This document shows positions 42,972-52,270 of a stretch of 64,000 bases of DNA, one piece after another. The stretch comes from Streptomyces natalensis ATCC 27448. GTDB lineage: Bacteria; Actinomycetota; Actinomycetes; Streptomycetales; Streptomycetaceae. Position numbers and translations under genes: made by a program. The notes below the pieces were generated by a model that worked only from the letters and a program-made list of their open reading frames with translations, was not told where the DNA came from and did no database searches. The DNA is taken from contig NZ_JRKI01000017.1 of NCBI RefSeq assembly GCF_000935125.1, forward strand, positions 1 through 64,000, given 5' to 3'. The number at the start of each line of letters is the position of its first letter. Positions within the stretch are counted from its first letter, which is position 1.

Positions 42972-44339
42972 TTACATGCGCTCGAAGGAGCGGAAACGCT
43001 CCCAGTCCGTGACGGCGGCGTCGTAGGCGTCCTGCTCGACGCGGGCCATGTGGCGGTAGTGCGCGACGACCTCGTCACCGAAGGCGGCGCGGGCGATCGG
43101 GCTGGCCTCCCACAGCTCGGCGGCCTCGCGCAGCGTGGTCGGGACGTGCGCGGCGTCGCCCGCGTAGGCGTTGCCGGTGGTGGCCTCGGGCAGCTCCAGC
43201 TCGTTCTCTATGCCGTACAGCCCGGCGGCGACCATGGCGGCGACGGCGAGATAGGGGTTCACATCGCCGCCGGGCAGGCGGTTCTCCAGGCGGTGGGCGC
43301 GGCCGTGGCCGACGACCCGCAGCGCGCAGGTGCGGTTGTCCGGGCCCCAGGCGACTGCGGTGGGGGCGAAGGAGCCGGGGCGGAAGCGCTTGTAGGAGTT
43401 GATGTTGGGGGCGTAGAAGAGCGTGAAATCGCGCATCGCGGCGATCTGGCCTGCGAGGAAGTGCCGCATGGTCTTCGACATGCCGTACGGGCCACCGTCG
43501 TCGGCCATGACGGGCCGGCCGTCCTCGTCCCGGAGCGAGAGGTGGATATGACAGGAGTTGCCCTCGCGCTCGTCGTACTTCGCCATGAAGGTGAGCGCCA
43601 TGCCCTCCTGAGCTGCGATCTCCTTGGCGCCGGTCTTGTAGATGCTGTGCTGGTCGCAGGTGGTGAGGGCGTCGTCGTAGACGAACACGATCTCGTGCTG
43701 GCCGAGGTTGCACTCGCCCTTGGCGGACTCGACGGTCATCCCGGCCGCGCCCATTTCGTTGCGGATACGGCGCAGGACGGGCTCGATGCGGCCGGTGCCG
43801 AGGACGGAGTAGTCGCCGTTCCACTGGTTGGCGGGGTTCATGTCGCGGTAGCCGCGTGACCAGGCGTCCTCGTAGGTGTCCTTGAAGAGCATGAATTCCA
43901 GCTCGGTGCCGGCGTAGGCGGTCCAGCCGCGCTCGGCGAGCCGGTCGAGCTGGCGGCGCAGGATCTGGCGGGGCGAGGCGACGACCGGGGAGCCGTCGTG
44001 CCAGGCGAGGTCGGCGGTGATCAGGGCGGTGCCCGCGTTCCAGGGGGTGCGGCGCAGGGTGGCGGTGTCGCCGTGCATGGCGAAGTCGCCGTAGCCGCGC
44101 TCCCAGGAGGACATCTGGTAGCCGTCGACGGTGTTCAGGTCGACGTCGACGGCGAGGAGGTAGTTGCAGCCCTCCGTGCCGTGGTCGAGAACGGTGTCGA
44201 GGAAATAGCGGGCGGCGAACCGCTTGCCCTGGAGCCTGCCTTGCATATCGGTGAAGGCGAGGACGACAGTGTCGATCTCCCCGGTGTCGACGAGGACCCT
44301 GAGCTCCTCGACGGAGAGCGGGGGCGTGCGGTCTGCCAC
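42972..44339 (-). CDS. glnA4: GlnA4-like gamma-glutamylamide synthetase (type III glutamine synthetase-like)
   Basis: A 455-aa glutamine synthetase fold enzyme. It shows GTELEFMLFKDTYEDAW, GECNLGQHEIVFVY, GNSCHIHLSLRD, FYAPNINSYKRFRPGSFAPT, AWGPDNRTCALRV and ENRLPGGDVNPYLA, all metal- and ATP-site motifs of the family. It lacks the C-terminal adenylylation loop (KPLY) of biosynthetic GlnA. Gene order (regulator, permease, ALDH, amidotransferase) matches what I recall around SCO1613, described as a gamma-glutamylethanolamide synthetase; a polyamine substrate is the alternative. GTG at 44339 with AGGAGG 7 nt upstream. Confidence 0.85.
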   Translation of the reverse strand: MADRTPPLSVEELRVLVDTGEIDTVVLAFTDMQGRLQGKRFAARYFLDTVLDHGTEGCNYLLAVDVDLNTVDGYQMSSWERGYGDFAMHGDTATLRRTPWNAGTALITADLAWHDGSPVVASPRQILRRQLDRLAERGWTAYAGTELEFMLFKDTYEDAWSRGYRDMNPANQWNGDYSVLGTGRIEPVLRRIRNEMGAAGMTVESAKGECNLGQHEIVFVYDDALTTCDQHSIYKTGAKEIAAQEGMALTFMAKYDEREGNSCHIHLSLRDEDGRPVMADDGGPYGMSKTMRHFLAGQIAAMRDFTLFYAPNINSYKRFRPGSFAPTAVAWGPDNRTCALRVVGHGRAHRLENRLPGGDVNPYLAVAAMVAAGLYGIENELELPEATTGNAYAGDAAHVPTTLREAAELWEASPIARAAFGDEVVAHYRHMARVEQDAYDAAVTDWERFRSFERM

Positions 44340-44412
44340 GGTATTGCCTCCTGTCACTGCATCCGGAGGTCATAAGGTAGGCACACGAACCATTGATTGG
44401 GAAGGGGTGACG
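44340..44412. promoter_or_regulatory. Divergent control region between the synthetase operon and its GntR regulator
   Basis: 73 bp shared by the minus-strand catabolic operon and the plus-strand regulator; both promoters and the likely regulator binding site must lie here. The segment ACGAACCATTGATTGG is AT-richer than the rest; no clean palindrome seen. Confidence 0.45.
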
Positions 44413-45132
44413 ATGGACGGGACATCCGACCGGCTGACGCCGGTGCTGCGACCGGTGCGGGCGGGCAACGGTTTCGAGGAGGCGCTGGAGCAGATACTCC
44501 AGATCGTCCGGCTGGGACTGGTGGGGCAGGGCGAACGGCTTCCCGCGGAGCGGGAGTTGGCCGAGCGGCTGCACATCAGCCGGGTCACCCTGCGCGAGGT
44601 GCTCAAGGTCCTCCAGGACGAGGGCCTGGTGGAGAGCCGGCGCGGGCGCTACGGCGGCACCTTCGTCCGCGTCCGTACGGAGAACCCGGGCGAGGCCGAG
44701 CTGCGCCGCCGCATCGAGAAGATCGACGTCGAGGACACCCTGCGCTTCCGGGAGGTGCTGGAGGTGGGCGCGGCCGGGCTGTGCGCCACCCACGGGCTGT
44801 CGGACGAGGCGGCCGGCCGGCTGCGCGGGGCGCTGGCGGCGACCCAGGAGGCCCCGCTGGCGGACTACCGCCGGCGCGACACCCTGCTCCATCTCACCCT
44901 CGCCGAGCTGTCCGGATCCCCGTCGCTGGCCGCCCAGTACGCGGCGGTACGGGCGAACGTGAACGACCTGCTGGACTGCATCCCGCTGCTCGTACGCAAT
45001 CTGGAGCACTCCCAGACCCAGCACGCCGCGCTGGTGGAGGCCGTGCTGGACGGCGATGCGGACGGGGCGCGCGAGGTGATGCGGGAGCACTGCTGCGGGA
45101 CGGCGGCGCTGCTGCGCGGGTTCCTTTCGTGA
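44413..45132 (+). CDS. FadR-subfamily GntR transcriptional regulator
   Basis: A 239-aa regulator with an N-terminal winged HTH (GERLPAERELAERLHISRVT, LREVLKVLQDEGLVESRRGRYGG) and a helical FCD ligand domain (RFREVLEVGAAGLCATHGL, HLTLAELSGSPSLAAQY, HAALVEAVLDGDADGAREVM) including candidate metal/ligand His and Asp residues. It is divergent from the synthetase operon and upstream of the permease, so it probably controls both. Confidence 0.92.
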   Translation: MDGTSDRLTPVLRPVRAGNGFEEALEQILQIVRLGLVGQGERLPAERELAERLHISRVTLREVLKVLQDEGLVESRRGRYGGTFVRVRTENPGEAELRRRIEKIDVEDTLRFREVLEVGAAGLCATHGLSDEAAGRLRGALAATQEAPLADYRRRDTLLHLTLAELSGSPSLAAQYAAVRANVNDLLDCIPLLVRNLEHSQTQHAALVEAVLDGDADGAREVMREHCCGTAALLRGFLS

Positions 45133-45307
45133 GACTTGCCGGGCTCGTGAGGCTCGGGAAACCTGCCTGTTACGAGATTTTCCCGCCGGGGTCTTGCGCT
45201 CGGCCAACCCGAAGACAAAGGTATCGGCTCATACCTTTTTTGCGGGGCTGGTAGCGGTTCGCCGACGGCCGTACCTGCCGCGGATCATCGAAGCCCTCGG
45301 AGGCGTG

Positions 45308-46861
45308 ATGTCCATCAACGAGCACGCGACGAACCCGGACCAGGAAGACCGACCCCCTGAGCTGTCCAGCGACGAACAGCGCCTCCACGAGCTCGGATAC
45401 GCCCAGGAGCTGGCGCGCTCGATGTCGGCGTTCTCGAACTTCGCCGTCTCGTTCACGATCATCTCGGTCCTCTCCGGGTGTCTGACGCTGTACGGCTTCG
45501 GCATGAACACCGGAGGGCCCGCCATGATCACCTGGGGCTGGCCGCTGGTCGGCCTCATGACGCTGTTCGTGGGCATGGCCATGGCCGAGGTCTGTTCCAG
45601 CTACCCGACGGCGGGCGGCCTGTACTACTGGGCGGCGAAGCTGGCCCCCTCGCACGGCCCGGCGTGGTCCTGGTTCACCGGCTGGTTCAACTTCCTCGGC
45701 CAGGTAGCGGTGACCGCGGGGGTCGACTTCGGCGCCGCGTCCTTCATGAACGCGCTGCTGGACCTCCAGTTCGGCTTCGCCGCCACCCCGGTGCACACGA
45801 TCATGCTGTTCGGCATCGTGCTGCTGGCCCACGGTCTGCTCAACACCCTCGGCGTGAAGCTGGCCTCCCTCCTGAGCAACGTCAGCGTGTGGTGGCACGT
45901 CTTCGGCGTGCTGGTCATCGTGGGCGCCCTGGTCGTGGTGCCCGCGAAGCACCAGTCGGCCTCCTTCGTCTTCACCCACTTCACCAACAACACCGGCTGG
46001 CACTCCGGCCTCTACGTCGGACTGCTGGGACTGCTGCTCGCGCAGTACACCTTCACCGGCTATGACGCCTCGGCGCACATGACCGAGGAGACGGTCGACG
46101 CGGCCAAGGCCGGCCCGCGCGGCATCGTGATGTCGATCCTGGTCTCCCTGGTCGCCGGCTGGGTGCTGCTGGTCGGCATCACCTTCGCCATCCAGAACTA
46201 CGACGGCGCGCTGGCCAGCAAGACCGGCGTGCCCCCGGCGCAGATCTTCATCGACGCGCTGGGCGCCACCGGCGGCAAACTGCTCCTCCTGGTCGCCATC
46301 GGCGCCCAGTTCTTCTGCGGCATGTCCTCGGTCACCGCCAACTCCCGCATGATCTACGCCTTCTCGCGGGACGGCGCACTGCCCGGCTCGCAGCTGTGGC
46401 ACCGCATCAACAAGCGGACGAAGACCCCGACCAACGCGGTGTGGCTGGCCGCCGGCGGCGCCTTCCTGCTGGGCCTGCCGTACCTGTGGAACGCCACGGC
46501 GTACGCGGCCGTCACCTCGATCGCCGTGATCGGCCTCTACATCGCCTACGTCCTGCCGGTCATCCTCCGCCTGCTCCAGGGCGACCGCTTCCAGCGCGGC
46601 CCCTGGCACCTCGGCCGCTGGAGCAAGCCCGTCGGCGTCATCGCCGTCGCCTGGACGCTGGTCATCTCGGTCCTCTTCATGCTCCCGACCACCGGCCCGG
46701 TCACGGCGGAGAACTTCAACTACACCCCGCTCGCCGTCCTCCTGGTCCTCGGCTTCGCCGGCGCCTGGTGGCTGGTGTCGGCCCGCGAATGGTTCACCGG
46801 CCCGAAGGTCCAGGGCTCGCAGGAGGAGCTGGCCGCCATCGAGCACGAACTGGAATTCTGA
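45308..46861 (+). CDS. APC-family amino acid/amine permease
   Basis: A 517-aa membrane protein with about 12 helices. Hallmarks of the amino acid permease/ethanolamine-GABA permease group: SAFSNFAVSFTIISVLSG, CSSYPTAGGLYYWAAKL, TFTGYDASAHMTEET and RMIYAFSRDGALPGS. The ATG at 45308 has GGAGG 5 nt upstream. Between the regulator and the amidotransferase gene, it is the likely importer of the amine used by the pathway. Confidence 0.93.
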   Translation: MSINEHATNPDQEDRPPELSSDEQRLHELGYAQELARSMSAFSNFAVSFTIISVLSGCLTLYGFGMNTGGPAMITWGWPLVGLMTLFVGMAMAEVCSSYPTAGGLYYWAAKLAPSHGPAWSWFTGWFNFLGQVAVTAGVDFGAASFMNALLDLQFGFAATPVHTIMLFGIVLLAHGLLNTLGVKLASLLSNVSVWWHVFGVLVIVGALVVVPAKHQSASFVFTHFTNNTGWHSGLYVGLLGLLLAQYTFTGYDASAHMTEETVDAAKAGPRGIVMSILVSLVAGWVLLVGITFAIQNYDGALASKTGVPPAQIFIDALGATGGKLLLLVAIGAQFFCGMSSVTANSRMIYAFSRDGALPGSQLWHRINKRTKTPTNAVWLAAGGAFLLGLPYLWNATAYAAVTSIAVIGLYIAYVLPVILRLLQGDRFQRGPWHLGRWSKPVGVIAVAWTLVISVLFMLPTTGPVTAENFNYTPLAVLLVLGFAGAWWLVSAREWFTGPKVQGSQEELAAIEHELEF

Positions 46862-46902
46862 AAAACCGCGCCGGAACGCACCAGCACCCCACCGGAGGAT
46901 TC

Positions 46903-47598
46903 GTGTCCCAGCCCCTCATCGGCATCAGCACCTACCAGCAGGAGGCCCGATGGGGGGTCTGGACACTGCCCGCCGCGCTGGTGCCGGCCGGATATCCCCG
47001 GCTCGTCCAGCGCTCGGGCGGCCTGCCGGCGCTGCTGCCGCCCGGCGATCCGGACACCGCCGCCGCGGTGGTCGCCCGGCTGGACGGGGTGGTGATCGCG
47101 GGCGGCGCGGACGTCCAGCCGGCGCGCTACGGGGCCCAGCCGCACCCCCGCACCGGTCCGCCCTCGCTGGACCGGGACGCCTGGGAACTGGCCCTGATCG
47201 AGGCCGCGTTGGCGGCCCGGGTGCCGCTGCTGGGCATCTGCCGCGGGCTCCAGCTGCTGAACGTGGCGCTGGGCGGCACCCTCATCCAGCACCTCGACGG
47301 CCATGCGGGCCCGGACGGCGTCTTCGACCACCACCCCGTCAAACCGGTCCCCGGCACCCTGCTGGCCCGGGCCCTGCCGGAGCCGGTCACCGTACCGACG
47401 TACCACCACCAGGCGGTGGACCGGCTCGGGCGCGGGCTGCTGGCCTCGGCCCATGCGGAGGACGGCACCATCGAGGCGGTGGAACTCCCGGCCGCGGACG
47501 GCTTCGCCCTGGCCGTGCAGTGGCACCCGGAGGCCGGGGACGATCCACGTGTCATGGACGCGCTGGTGGCGGCTGCTGGGGGCGCCTCCCCGCGGTAG
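46903..47598 (+). CDS. Class I glutamine amidotransferase-like gamma-glutamyl hydrolase (peptidase C26, PuuD-like)
   Basis: A 231-aa hydrolase: nucleophile Cys in LLGICRGLQLLNVALGGTL, catalytic His-x-Glu in VQWHPEAGDDPR, and the substrate loop DHHPVKPVPGT. The family removes gamma-glutamyl groups, the last step of gamma-glutamylated amine catabolism. It follows the permease gene by 41 bp with GGAGG before the GTG start, and is probably co-transcribed with it. Confidence 0.9.
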   Translation: MSQPLIGISTYQQEARWGVWTLPAALVPAGYPRLVQRSGGLPALLPPGDPDTAAAVVARLDGVVIAGGADVQPARYGAQPHPRTGPPSLDRDAWELALIEAALAARVPLLGICRGLQLLNVALGGTLIQHLDGHAGPDGVFDHHPVKPVPGTLLARALPEPVTVPTYHHQAVDRLGRGLLASAHAEDGTIEAVELPAADGFALAVQWHPEAGDDPRVMDALVAAAGGASPR

Positions 47599-47620
47599 CC
47601 GGGGAGCGTGGGGCGGCGCC

Positions 47621-47661
47621 GGGGTGTGACCGGCCGCCGGGGGTGTGACCGGCCGCCGGGG
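47621..47661 (+). repeat. Tandem duplication GTGTGACCGGCCGCCGGGG
   Basis: Two copies of a 19-bp unit in the gap between convergent genes; no further copies. Confidence 0.75.
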
Positions 47662-47741
47662 GTCGGCGCGATCCCCGCTCCACACGCTCTGCGCCCGGTG
47701 CGGCCCCCGCTCCGTACGATCCCCGCTCCGCACGAACCCGC

Positions 47742-48023
47742 TCAGTGCGTGAGCGGATACGACGCCCGGCCCGACGCCGAGTCGATCTCGTCATGCGCCT
47801 TGGTCAGCAGCTTCATCGCCATCTCGTTGAGCGCCCGGGCCCCGGCGACCTCCTCGCCGACCCTGGGCTGGTCCGAATCGGCGGGGTGGCGGCTGGCATA
47901 GCCGTGCGCGCGCACCTCGTTGCCGTCGGGAAGCCGCAGCAGCGCGGCCGCCCGGGTGCGGTGATGATCCTCCTCGAATTCCATCTCGACATGCCATCCC
48001 ACAGCGGTCTGCATCTTCACCAT
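47742..48023 (-). CDS. DUF1876 domain protein
   Basis: A 93-aa protein: MVKMQTAVGWHVEMEFEEDH then HRTRAAALLRLPDGNEVRAHG and a helical end, the whole DUF1876 domain (dsRBD-like fold). ATG 48023 has a perfect GGAGGTGAT. Small stand-alone proteins of this family are common in actinobacteria; function unknown. Confidence 0.88.
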   Translation of the reverse strand: MVKMQTAVGWHVEMEFEEDHHRTRAAALLRLPDGNEVRAHGYASRHPADSDQPRVGEEVAGARALNEMAMKLLTKAHDEIDSASGRASYPLTH

Positions 48024-48112
48024 GACGATCACCTCCGGAACCGCTGTTACCAGAGTGCGTCAGCTCCCGCATCCGCGCACCACATGCCCGGGCGGGCGGA
48101 GCGGGCGGGCGC

Positions 48113-48670
48113 CTACGGCCGGAAGTCGTCCGCCACGCCGACCAGCAGGACCCGGCTCTCCGGCACCAGAGAGCGCCAGCGGTGGGTGACGCCGCCGGAG
48201 CAGTAGAAGGTGTCGCCCGGTCCGAGCTGATGGCGGTGGCCCTCGGCCTCGGCCTCCACGAAGCCCTCGATGACGTACATCAACTCATCGTGCGGATGCC
48301 GGAATTCGCGCTGCCAGTCGTGGCGTCCGGTGAACTCCAGCGCATGCAGCTGCTGCCGGCCGCGGACCAGGGGGCGGACCCGGCCCTGGTCACCGTCCTC
48401 GGGGACGGCCGCGGAGTCGGCGCGGACGACATCGACCGTGCGGGGGCCGTCGGCGGCGGCCAGCAGCGTCACCGCGGTGGTCTCCAGCGCATCGGCGATC
48501 TTCTGGAGGGAGCGCATGCTGGGGCGGGCGCGGTCGTTCTCGACCTGGCTGAGGAAGGGGACGGACAGGCCGGTGCGGCGGGCCAGTTCGGCCAGGGTGA
48601 GCTCCAGGGCGCGGCGGCGCCTGCGCACCCCGGCACCGACCCGCGGAGTCTCTGCCGCCGCCTCGCTCAT
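48113..48670 (-). CDS. XRE-family regulator with cupin domain
   Basis: A 185-aa protein. N-terminal HTH: RRALELTLAELARRTGLSVP, FLSQVENDRARPSMRSLQKI. C-terminal cupin: FRHPHDELMYVIEGFVEAEA, LGPGDTFYCSGGVTHRW with metal-type His residues. Such regulators sense a small molecule and often control the divergent gene. It is divergent from the ASST-like gene with a perfect palindrome between. Confidence 0.93.
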   Translation of the reverse strand: MSEAAAETPRVGAGVRRRRRALELTLAELARRTGLSVPFLSQVENDRARPSMRSLQKIADALETTAVTLLAAADGPRTVDVVRADSAAVPEDGDQGRVRPLVRGRQQLHALEFTGRHDWQREFRHPHDELMYVIEGFVEAEAEGHRHQLGPGDTFYCSGGVTHRWRSLVPESRVLLVGVADDFRP

Positions 48671-48816
48671 CTCTGTTCCCTTCGCTTCCGTTGCCCGTGC
48701 CCACCCGCGGGCCCCTTGGCCGCCACCGGCCTGTCGATGGGCTCACCGAGGTGCTCATCGAGGGGCTTATTGATGCGTTCACAGCTCTGCAACACGACGT
48801 CCCTAGCGTCTACGCT

Positions 48817-48833
48817 GTTTGATCCCATCAAAC
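48817..48833. promoter_or_regulatory. Palindromic operator GTTTGATCCCATCAAAC
   Basis: A perfect 7-bp inverted repeat with a CCC centre. Further half sites GTTTGAC follow at about 48837 and 48874. It lies between the divergent XRE-cupin gene and the ASST-like gene. GTTTGA half sites are of the type bound by XRE-cupin regulators. Confidence 0.7.
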
Positions 48834-48894
48834 AAAGTTTGACGTACTCAAGCTCGGCGACAGCCGACACCACCGTTTGACCAGGGGAATCACC

Positions 48895-50019
48895 ATGACC
48901 GCAGTCGATCACACCACACGCCGCCGCCGCGGCACCGGCCTGATCGCCCTCGACGAACAGGCCGCCCACCCCGGCTACACCCTCTACGCACCGCTGACCG
49001 GCGGCGGCGAGGTGGTGCTCATCGATCTGCGCGGCGAGGTGGCGCACCGCTGGCGGCTGCCGCACCGCCCCGGACGCCACGCCCGCATCCTGCCCAACGG
49101 CAACCTCGCCTACAACGCCACGCTCCCCGGCCAGGACGCGCTGTTCCCTATGTGGCACAAGTACCGCGGCGGGCTGATGCAGGAGATCGACCCGGAAGGA
49201 ACCGTACTGCGGGAGTTCACCGATCCGCTCCAGCACCACGATGCACACCACTACGGCGACGGGCGGATCCTCTACAGCGCGCTGGAGCCGCTCACCGGCG
49301 CGCGCGCGGCGGCCGTGCGCGGCGGGGTGGCGGGCTCGGAGCCGGAGGGCGGCACGGTCTACGCCGACACCCTCCGCGAGGTCGACGCCCGGGGCAGGCT
49401 GCTGTGGTCCTGGCGGGCCGCCGACCACCTGGACCGCGCGGAGTACGCCCTGCACCCGCACTACTCCCGGGAACACTGGCCGCTGATCAACTCCGTCCTC
49501 CCGCTCGCCGACGGCAATGTCCTGGCCAGCCTGCGCAGCGTCTCCGCGGTGGTCGTCATCGGCCGCGAGACCGGGGAGATCCTGTGGCGTACCCGGCCGG
49601 GGCTGGTCTCCCAGCAGCACCACCCCACCGAACTGCCGGACGGCAACCTCCTCATCTTCGACAACGGCGTCTTCCGGCCCGGCTGCGATGTGCCGTACTC
49701 CCGGGTCATCGAGGTGGCACGGCCGTCGGGGACGGTGGTGTGGGAGTACCACGACCCGGCGCGCGAGGCGTTCTTCGCGCCCTTCATGGGCAGCGCCCAG
49801 CGGCTGCCGAACGGCAACACCCTGATCACCGACTCCCCCGCCGGACGGCTCTTCGAGGTGACGGCGCAGGGGCTGGTGTGCTGGGAGTATGTCGTACCGC
49901 AGTTCGGCAGCTATCGCGAGCCCGAGGTCGGGGCGCTCTTTCCGTCGCTCAACAACGCCGTATTCCGCGCCTATCGCTACGACGCCGAGCAGCTGCCGTG
50001 GCTGAAGCGGCGGGTGTGA
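48895..50019 (+). CDS. Arylsulfotransferase (ASST)-like beta-propeller protein
   Basis: A 374-aa protein. Repeated blades of the type GEVAHRWRLPHRPGRHARIL, PNGNLAYNATLPGQDALFP, PDGNLLIFDNGVFRPG, PNGNTLITDSPAGRLFEVT and GLVCWEYVVPQFGS make up an ASST/arylsulfotransferase propeller. Conserved His residues occur in QHHDAHHYGDGRIL and QQHHPTELPDGN. There is no signal peptide, unlike periplasmic ASST. It is followed 3 nt later by a nucleobase-type permease, so a catabolic role in purine/pyrimidine-like compound use is suggested by context only. Confidence 0.8.
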   Translation: MTAVDHTTRRRRGTGLIALDEQAAHPGYTLYAPLTGGGEVVLIDLRGEVAHRWRLPHRPGRHARILPNGNLAYNATLPGQDALFPMWHKYRGGLMQEIDPEGTVLREFTDPLQHHDAHHYGDGRILYSALEPLTGARAAAVRGGVAGSEPEGGTVYADTLREVDARGRLLWSWRAADHLDRAEYALHPHYSREHWPLINSVLPLADGNVLASLRSVSAVVVIGRETGEILWRTRPGLVSQQHHPTELPDGNLLIFDNGVFRPGCDVPYSRVIEVARPSGTVVWEYHDPAREAFFAPFMGSAQRLPNGNTLITDSPAGRLFEVTAQGLVCWEYVVPQFGSYREPEVGALFPSLNNAVFRAYRYDAEQLPWLKRRV

Positions 50020-50022
50020 ACG

Positions 50023-51336
50023 ATGACGACGCCCCCGCGGACCGCCGCGCCCGCCACCTCCGGACCGCCCGCCGTGGACGAACGGCTCCCCCTGCCGCGG
50101 CTGCTGCCGCTCGCCGCCCAGCATGTCCTCGCCATGATCGCGTCGCCCCTCTCCTCGGTCTTCCTGATCGCGGCCGGACTGCATCTTTCGCCCGGCGGCA
50201 CGGCGTCCCTGCTCAGCGCCACCCTGGTGGTGTGCGGGGCGGGCGCGCTGCTCCAGTCCTTCGGGGTGCTGCGGACCGGTGCCCGGCTGCCGTTCATGAT
50301 GCTGCCGGGCGGGGCGGCGGTTGCCCTCTTCCTGGAGACCGCCCGCGCGCACGGCGCGGCCACCGCCTCGGGGTCCGTCCTGCTCGCGGCCGCGCTGCTG
50401 CTGGCCGTACTGCCGGTGTACGGGCGGCTCGTACGGTTCTTCCCACCGCTGGTGATGGGGGCGACGGTGCTGGTCATCGGCGTCAACATGATCCATGTCG
50501 CGGCGCCGGCGGCGCTCGCGGGGCGGGGACCGGCGCTGGTCACCATCGCCGCGGCCGCCCTGTGTTTCCTGCTGCTGCGCGGGGTGTGGCGGCAGCTGTC
50601 GGTGCTCATCGGCATGGCGGCGGGGACGGCCACGGTCGCGCTCACCGGCGGCGCGGCCTTCCGCGGCGTCCCGGGCGACGCGGTGCTGGCGCTGCCGCGG
50701 CCGTTCCCGTACGGCGTCCCGCATCTCGATCTGCTCGCCGCGCTGCCCCTGATGGTCTTCGCCCTCGCCTCGCTGGCCGAGGCGACCGGCCAGACGGTGC
50801 TCACCAGCGAGGCGGTGGGCCGCAGTCCCGACCCGGCGCGCGATGTACCGCGCACCGCCCGCGCGGACGCCGTCGCCTCGCTGGCCTCCGGACTGCTCGG
50901 CGGGACGATGATGGTGACCAGCGCGGAGAACATCGGCATCGTCCAACTCACCGGCGTCCGCAGCCGGTTCGTGACCGCCGGGGCCGGAGTGCTGCTCCTC
51001 GTGAGCGGACTGCTCGCGCCCGTCACCCGGGTGCTCGCCGCCCTGCCCACCCCGGTGGTCGGCGGCGCGGCCCTGGTGATCTACGCGGTGATCGCCACGA
51101 TGGGCATCGAGATGCTCCGCCGCACCGCACCCGCCGACCGCGCCACCACCACGGTCCTCGCCCTCACCCTGCTCGCGGGCCTGCTGCCCATCCTGGCCCC
51201 GCAGTTGTACGCACCCCTGCCGGGCTGGGCCCGCACCCTGTTCGGCAGCGGCGTACCGGCCGCCGCCCTGACGGCCATCGCGCTGTCGGCGCTCCTGGGG
51301 CTGCGCTCCGGGACCGGCTCTAGGCGCCCCGCGTAA
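50023..51336 (+). CDS. Nucleobase:cation symporter-2 family (uracil/xanthine) permease
   Basis: A 437-aa membrane protein with about 12-14 helices, beginning MTTPPRTAAPATSGPPAVDE. PLPRLLPLAAQHVLAMIASP is the NAT/NCS2 QHxxAM motif, and SAENIGIVQLTGVRSRFV is the second-half signature (xNxGxxxxTxVxSR-like). It is the second gene of the ASST-like unit. Its last 17 bp overlap the convergent LysR gene. Confidence 0.92.
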   Translation: MTTPPRTAAPATSGPPAVDERLPLPRLLPLAAQHVLAMIASPLSSVFLIAAGLHLSPGGTASLLSATLVVCGAGALLQSFGVLRTGARLPFMMLPGGAAVALFLETARAHGAATASGSVLLAAALLLAVLPVYGRLVRFFPPLVMGATVLVIGVNMIHVAAPAALAGRGPALVTIAAAALCFLLLRGVWRQLSVLIGMAAGTATVALTGGAAFRGVPGDAVLALPRPFPYGVPHLDLLAALPLMVFALASLAEATGQTVLTSEAVGRSPDPARDVPRTARADAVASLASGLLGGTMMVTSAENIGIVQLTGVRSRFVTAGAGVLLLVSGLLAPVTRVLAALPTPVVGGAALVIYAVIATMGIEMLRRTAPADRATTTVLALTLLAGLLPILAPQLYAPLPGWARTLFGSGVPAAALTAIALSALLGLRSGTGSRRPA

Positions 51337-52270
51337 GCCCCAGCAGTTCCCGGGCCGGGCCCGCCGGGCGGTGGCCGGCCGGCCAGACGGCCCGCAGATC
51401 GCGGACCAGCCGCAGACCGGCCACCGGAATCTCCACCAGGCGACGGGCGGCGAGCTCCTCCCGCACGGCGAGTTCGCTGATCACCGTGGGGGCGGCGGCC
51501 TCGCTGACCGCGGCCGCCTTGACCGCTGTGGTGGAGGCGAGTTCCAGCAGCGGATCGGCCAGGCCGCCGTGCCCGGCCAGGGCGGCGTCGAGGACCTGGC
51601 GGGTGCCGGAGCCGCGTTCGCGCAGGATCAGCGGGGTGGCGGCCAGTTCGGCGGCGGTCAGCTCCGTGCGGCGCCGGGTCCAGCGGTGGGAGGGGGCGGC
51701 GACCACGATCAGCCGGTCGTGGCCGATGACGGTGCCGTCCAGCCCGGCCGGTATGTCCAGCCCCTCGACGAAGCCGAGGTCCGCCTCGCCCGCCAGCAGC
51801 CGTTCGGCGGCCGCGCCGGAGTTGCCCGCGAGCAGCGAGACGGCGGTTGCCGGGCGCCGGGCGCGCAGGGCGATCAGCCAGCCCGGCAGCAGATACTCGG
51901 CGATCGTCATGCTGGCGGCGACCCGCAGCCGGGAGTCGCGGTGGCCGCGCAGCGCCTGCGCGCCCGCATCGAACGCCTCGGCCGCCTCCACCACATGCCG
52001 CGCCCAGTCCGTGACCAGCACCCCGGCATCCGTGAGCCGGGAGCCGCGCGGGGAGCGCTCCACCAGGGCCACCCCGAGCTGCCGCTCCATCGAGCGGATC
52101 CGGCTGCTGGCGGCGGGCTGGGTGATGCCCAGGGCGCGGGCGGCCCGCCCCAGGCTGCCGAGCCGGGCGACGGCGAGCAGCAGCTCCAGCGCACCGAGGT
52201 CGGGGACCCGGTGCGCGAGCGGGACGTAGTCACCGGCCTGGGTGTCACCGCCGGACTGGGCGCTGGGCAT
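51320..52270 (-). CDS. LysR-family transcriptional regulator
   Basis: A 316-aa regulator: N-terminal HTH (ALELLLAVARLGSLGRAARA, LGITQPAASSRIRSMERQLG) and a substrate-binding domain (AEADLGFVEGLDIPAGLDGT-like region). It is divergent from the TDT transporter gene; the ATG at 52270 lies within an inverted repeat, so a slightly later start is possible. The 3' end overlaps the permease gene end to end. Confidence 0.92.
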   Translation of the reverse strand: MPSAQSGGDTQAGDYVPLAHRVPDLGALELLLAVARLGSLGRAARALGITQPAASSRIRSMERQLGVALVERSPRGSRLTDAGVLVTDWARHVVEAAEAFDAGAQALRGHRDSRLRVAASMTIAEYLLPGWLIALRARRPATAVSLLAGNSGAAAERLLAGEADLGFVEGLDIPAGLDGTVIGHDRLIVVAAPSHRWTRRRTELTAAELAATPLILRERGSGTRQVLDAALAGHGGLADPLLELASTTAVKAAAVSEAAAPTVISELAVREELAARRLVEIPVAGLRLVRDLRAVWPAGHRPAGPARELLGLTRGA

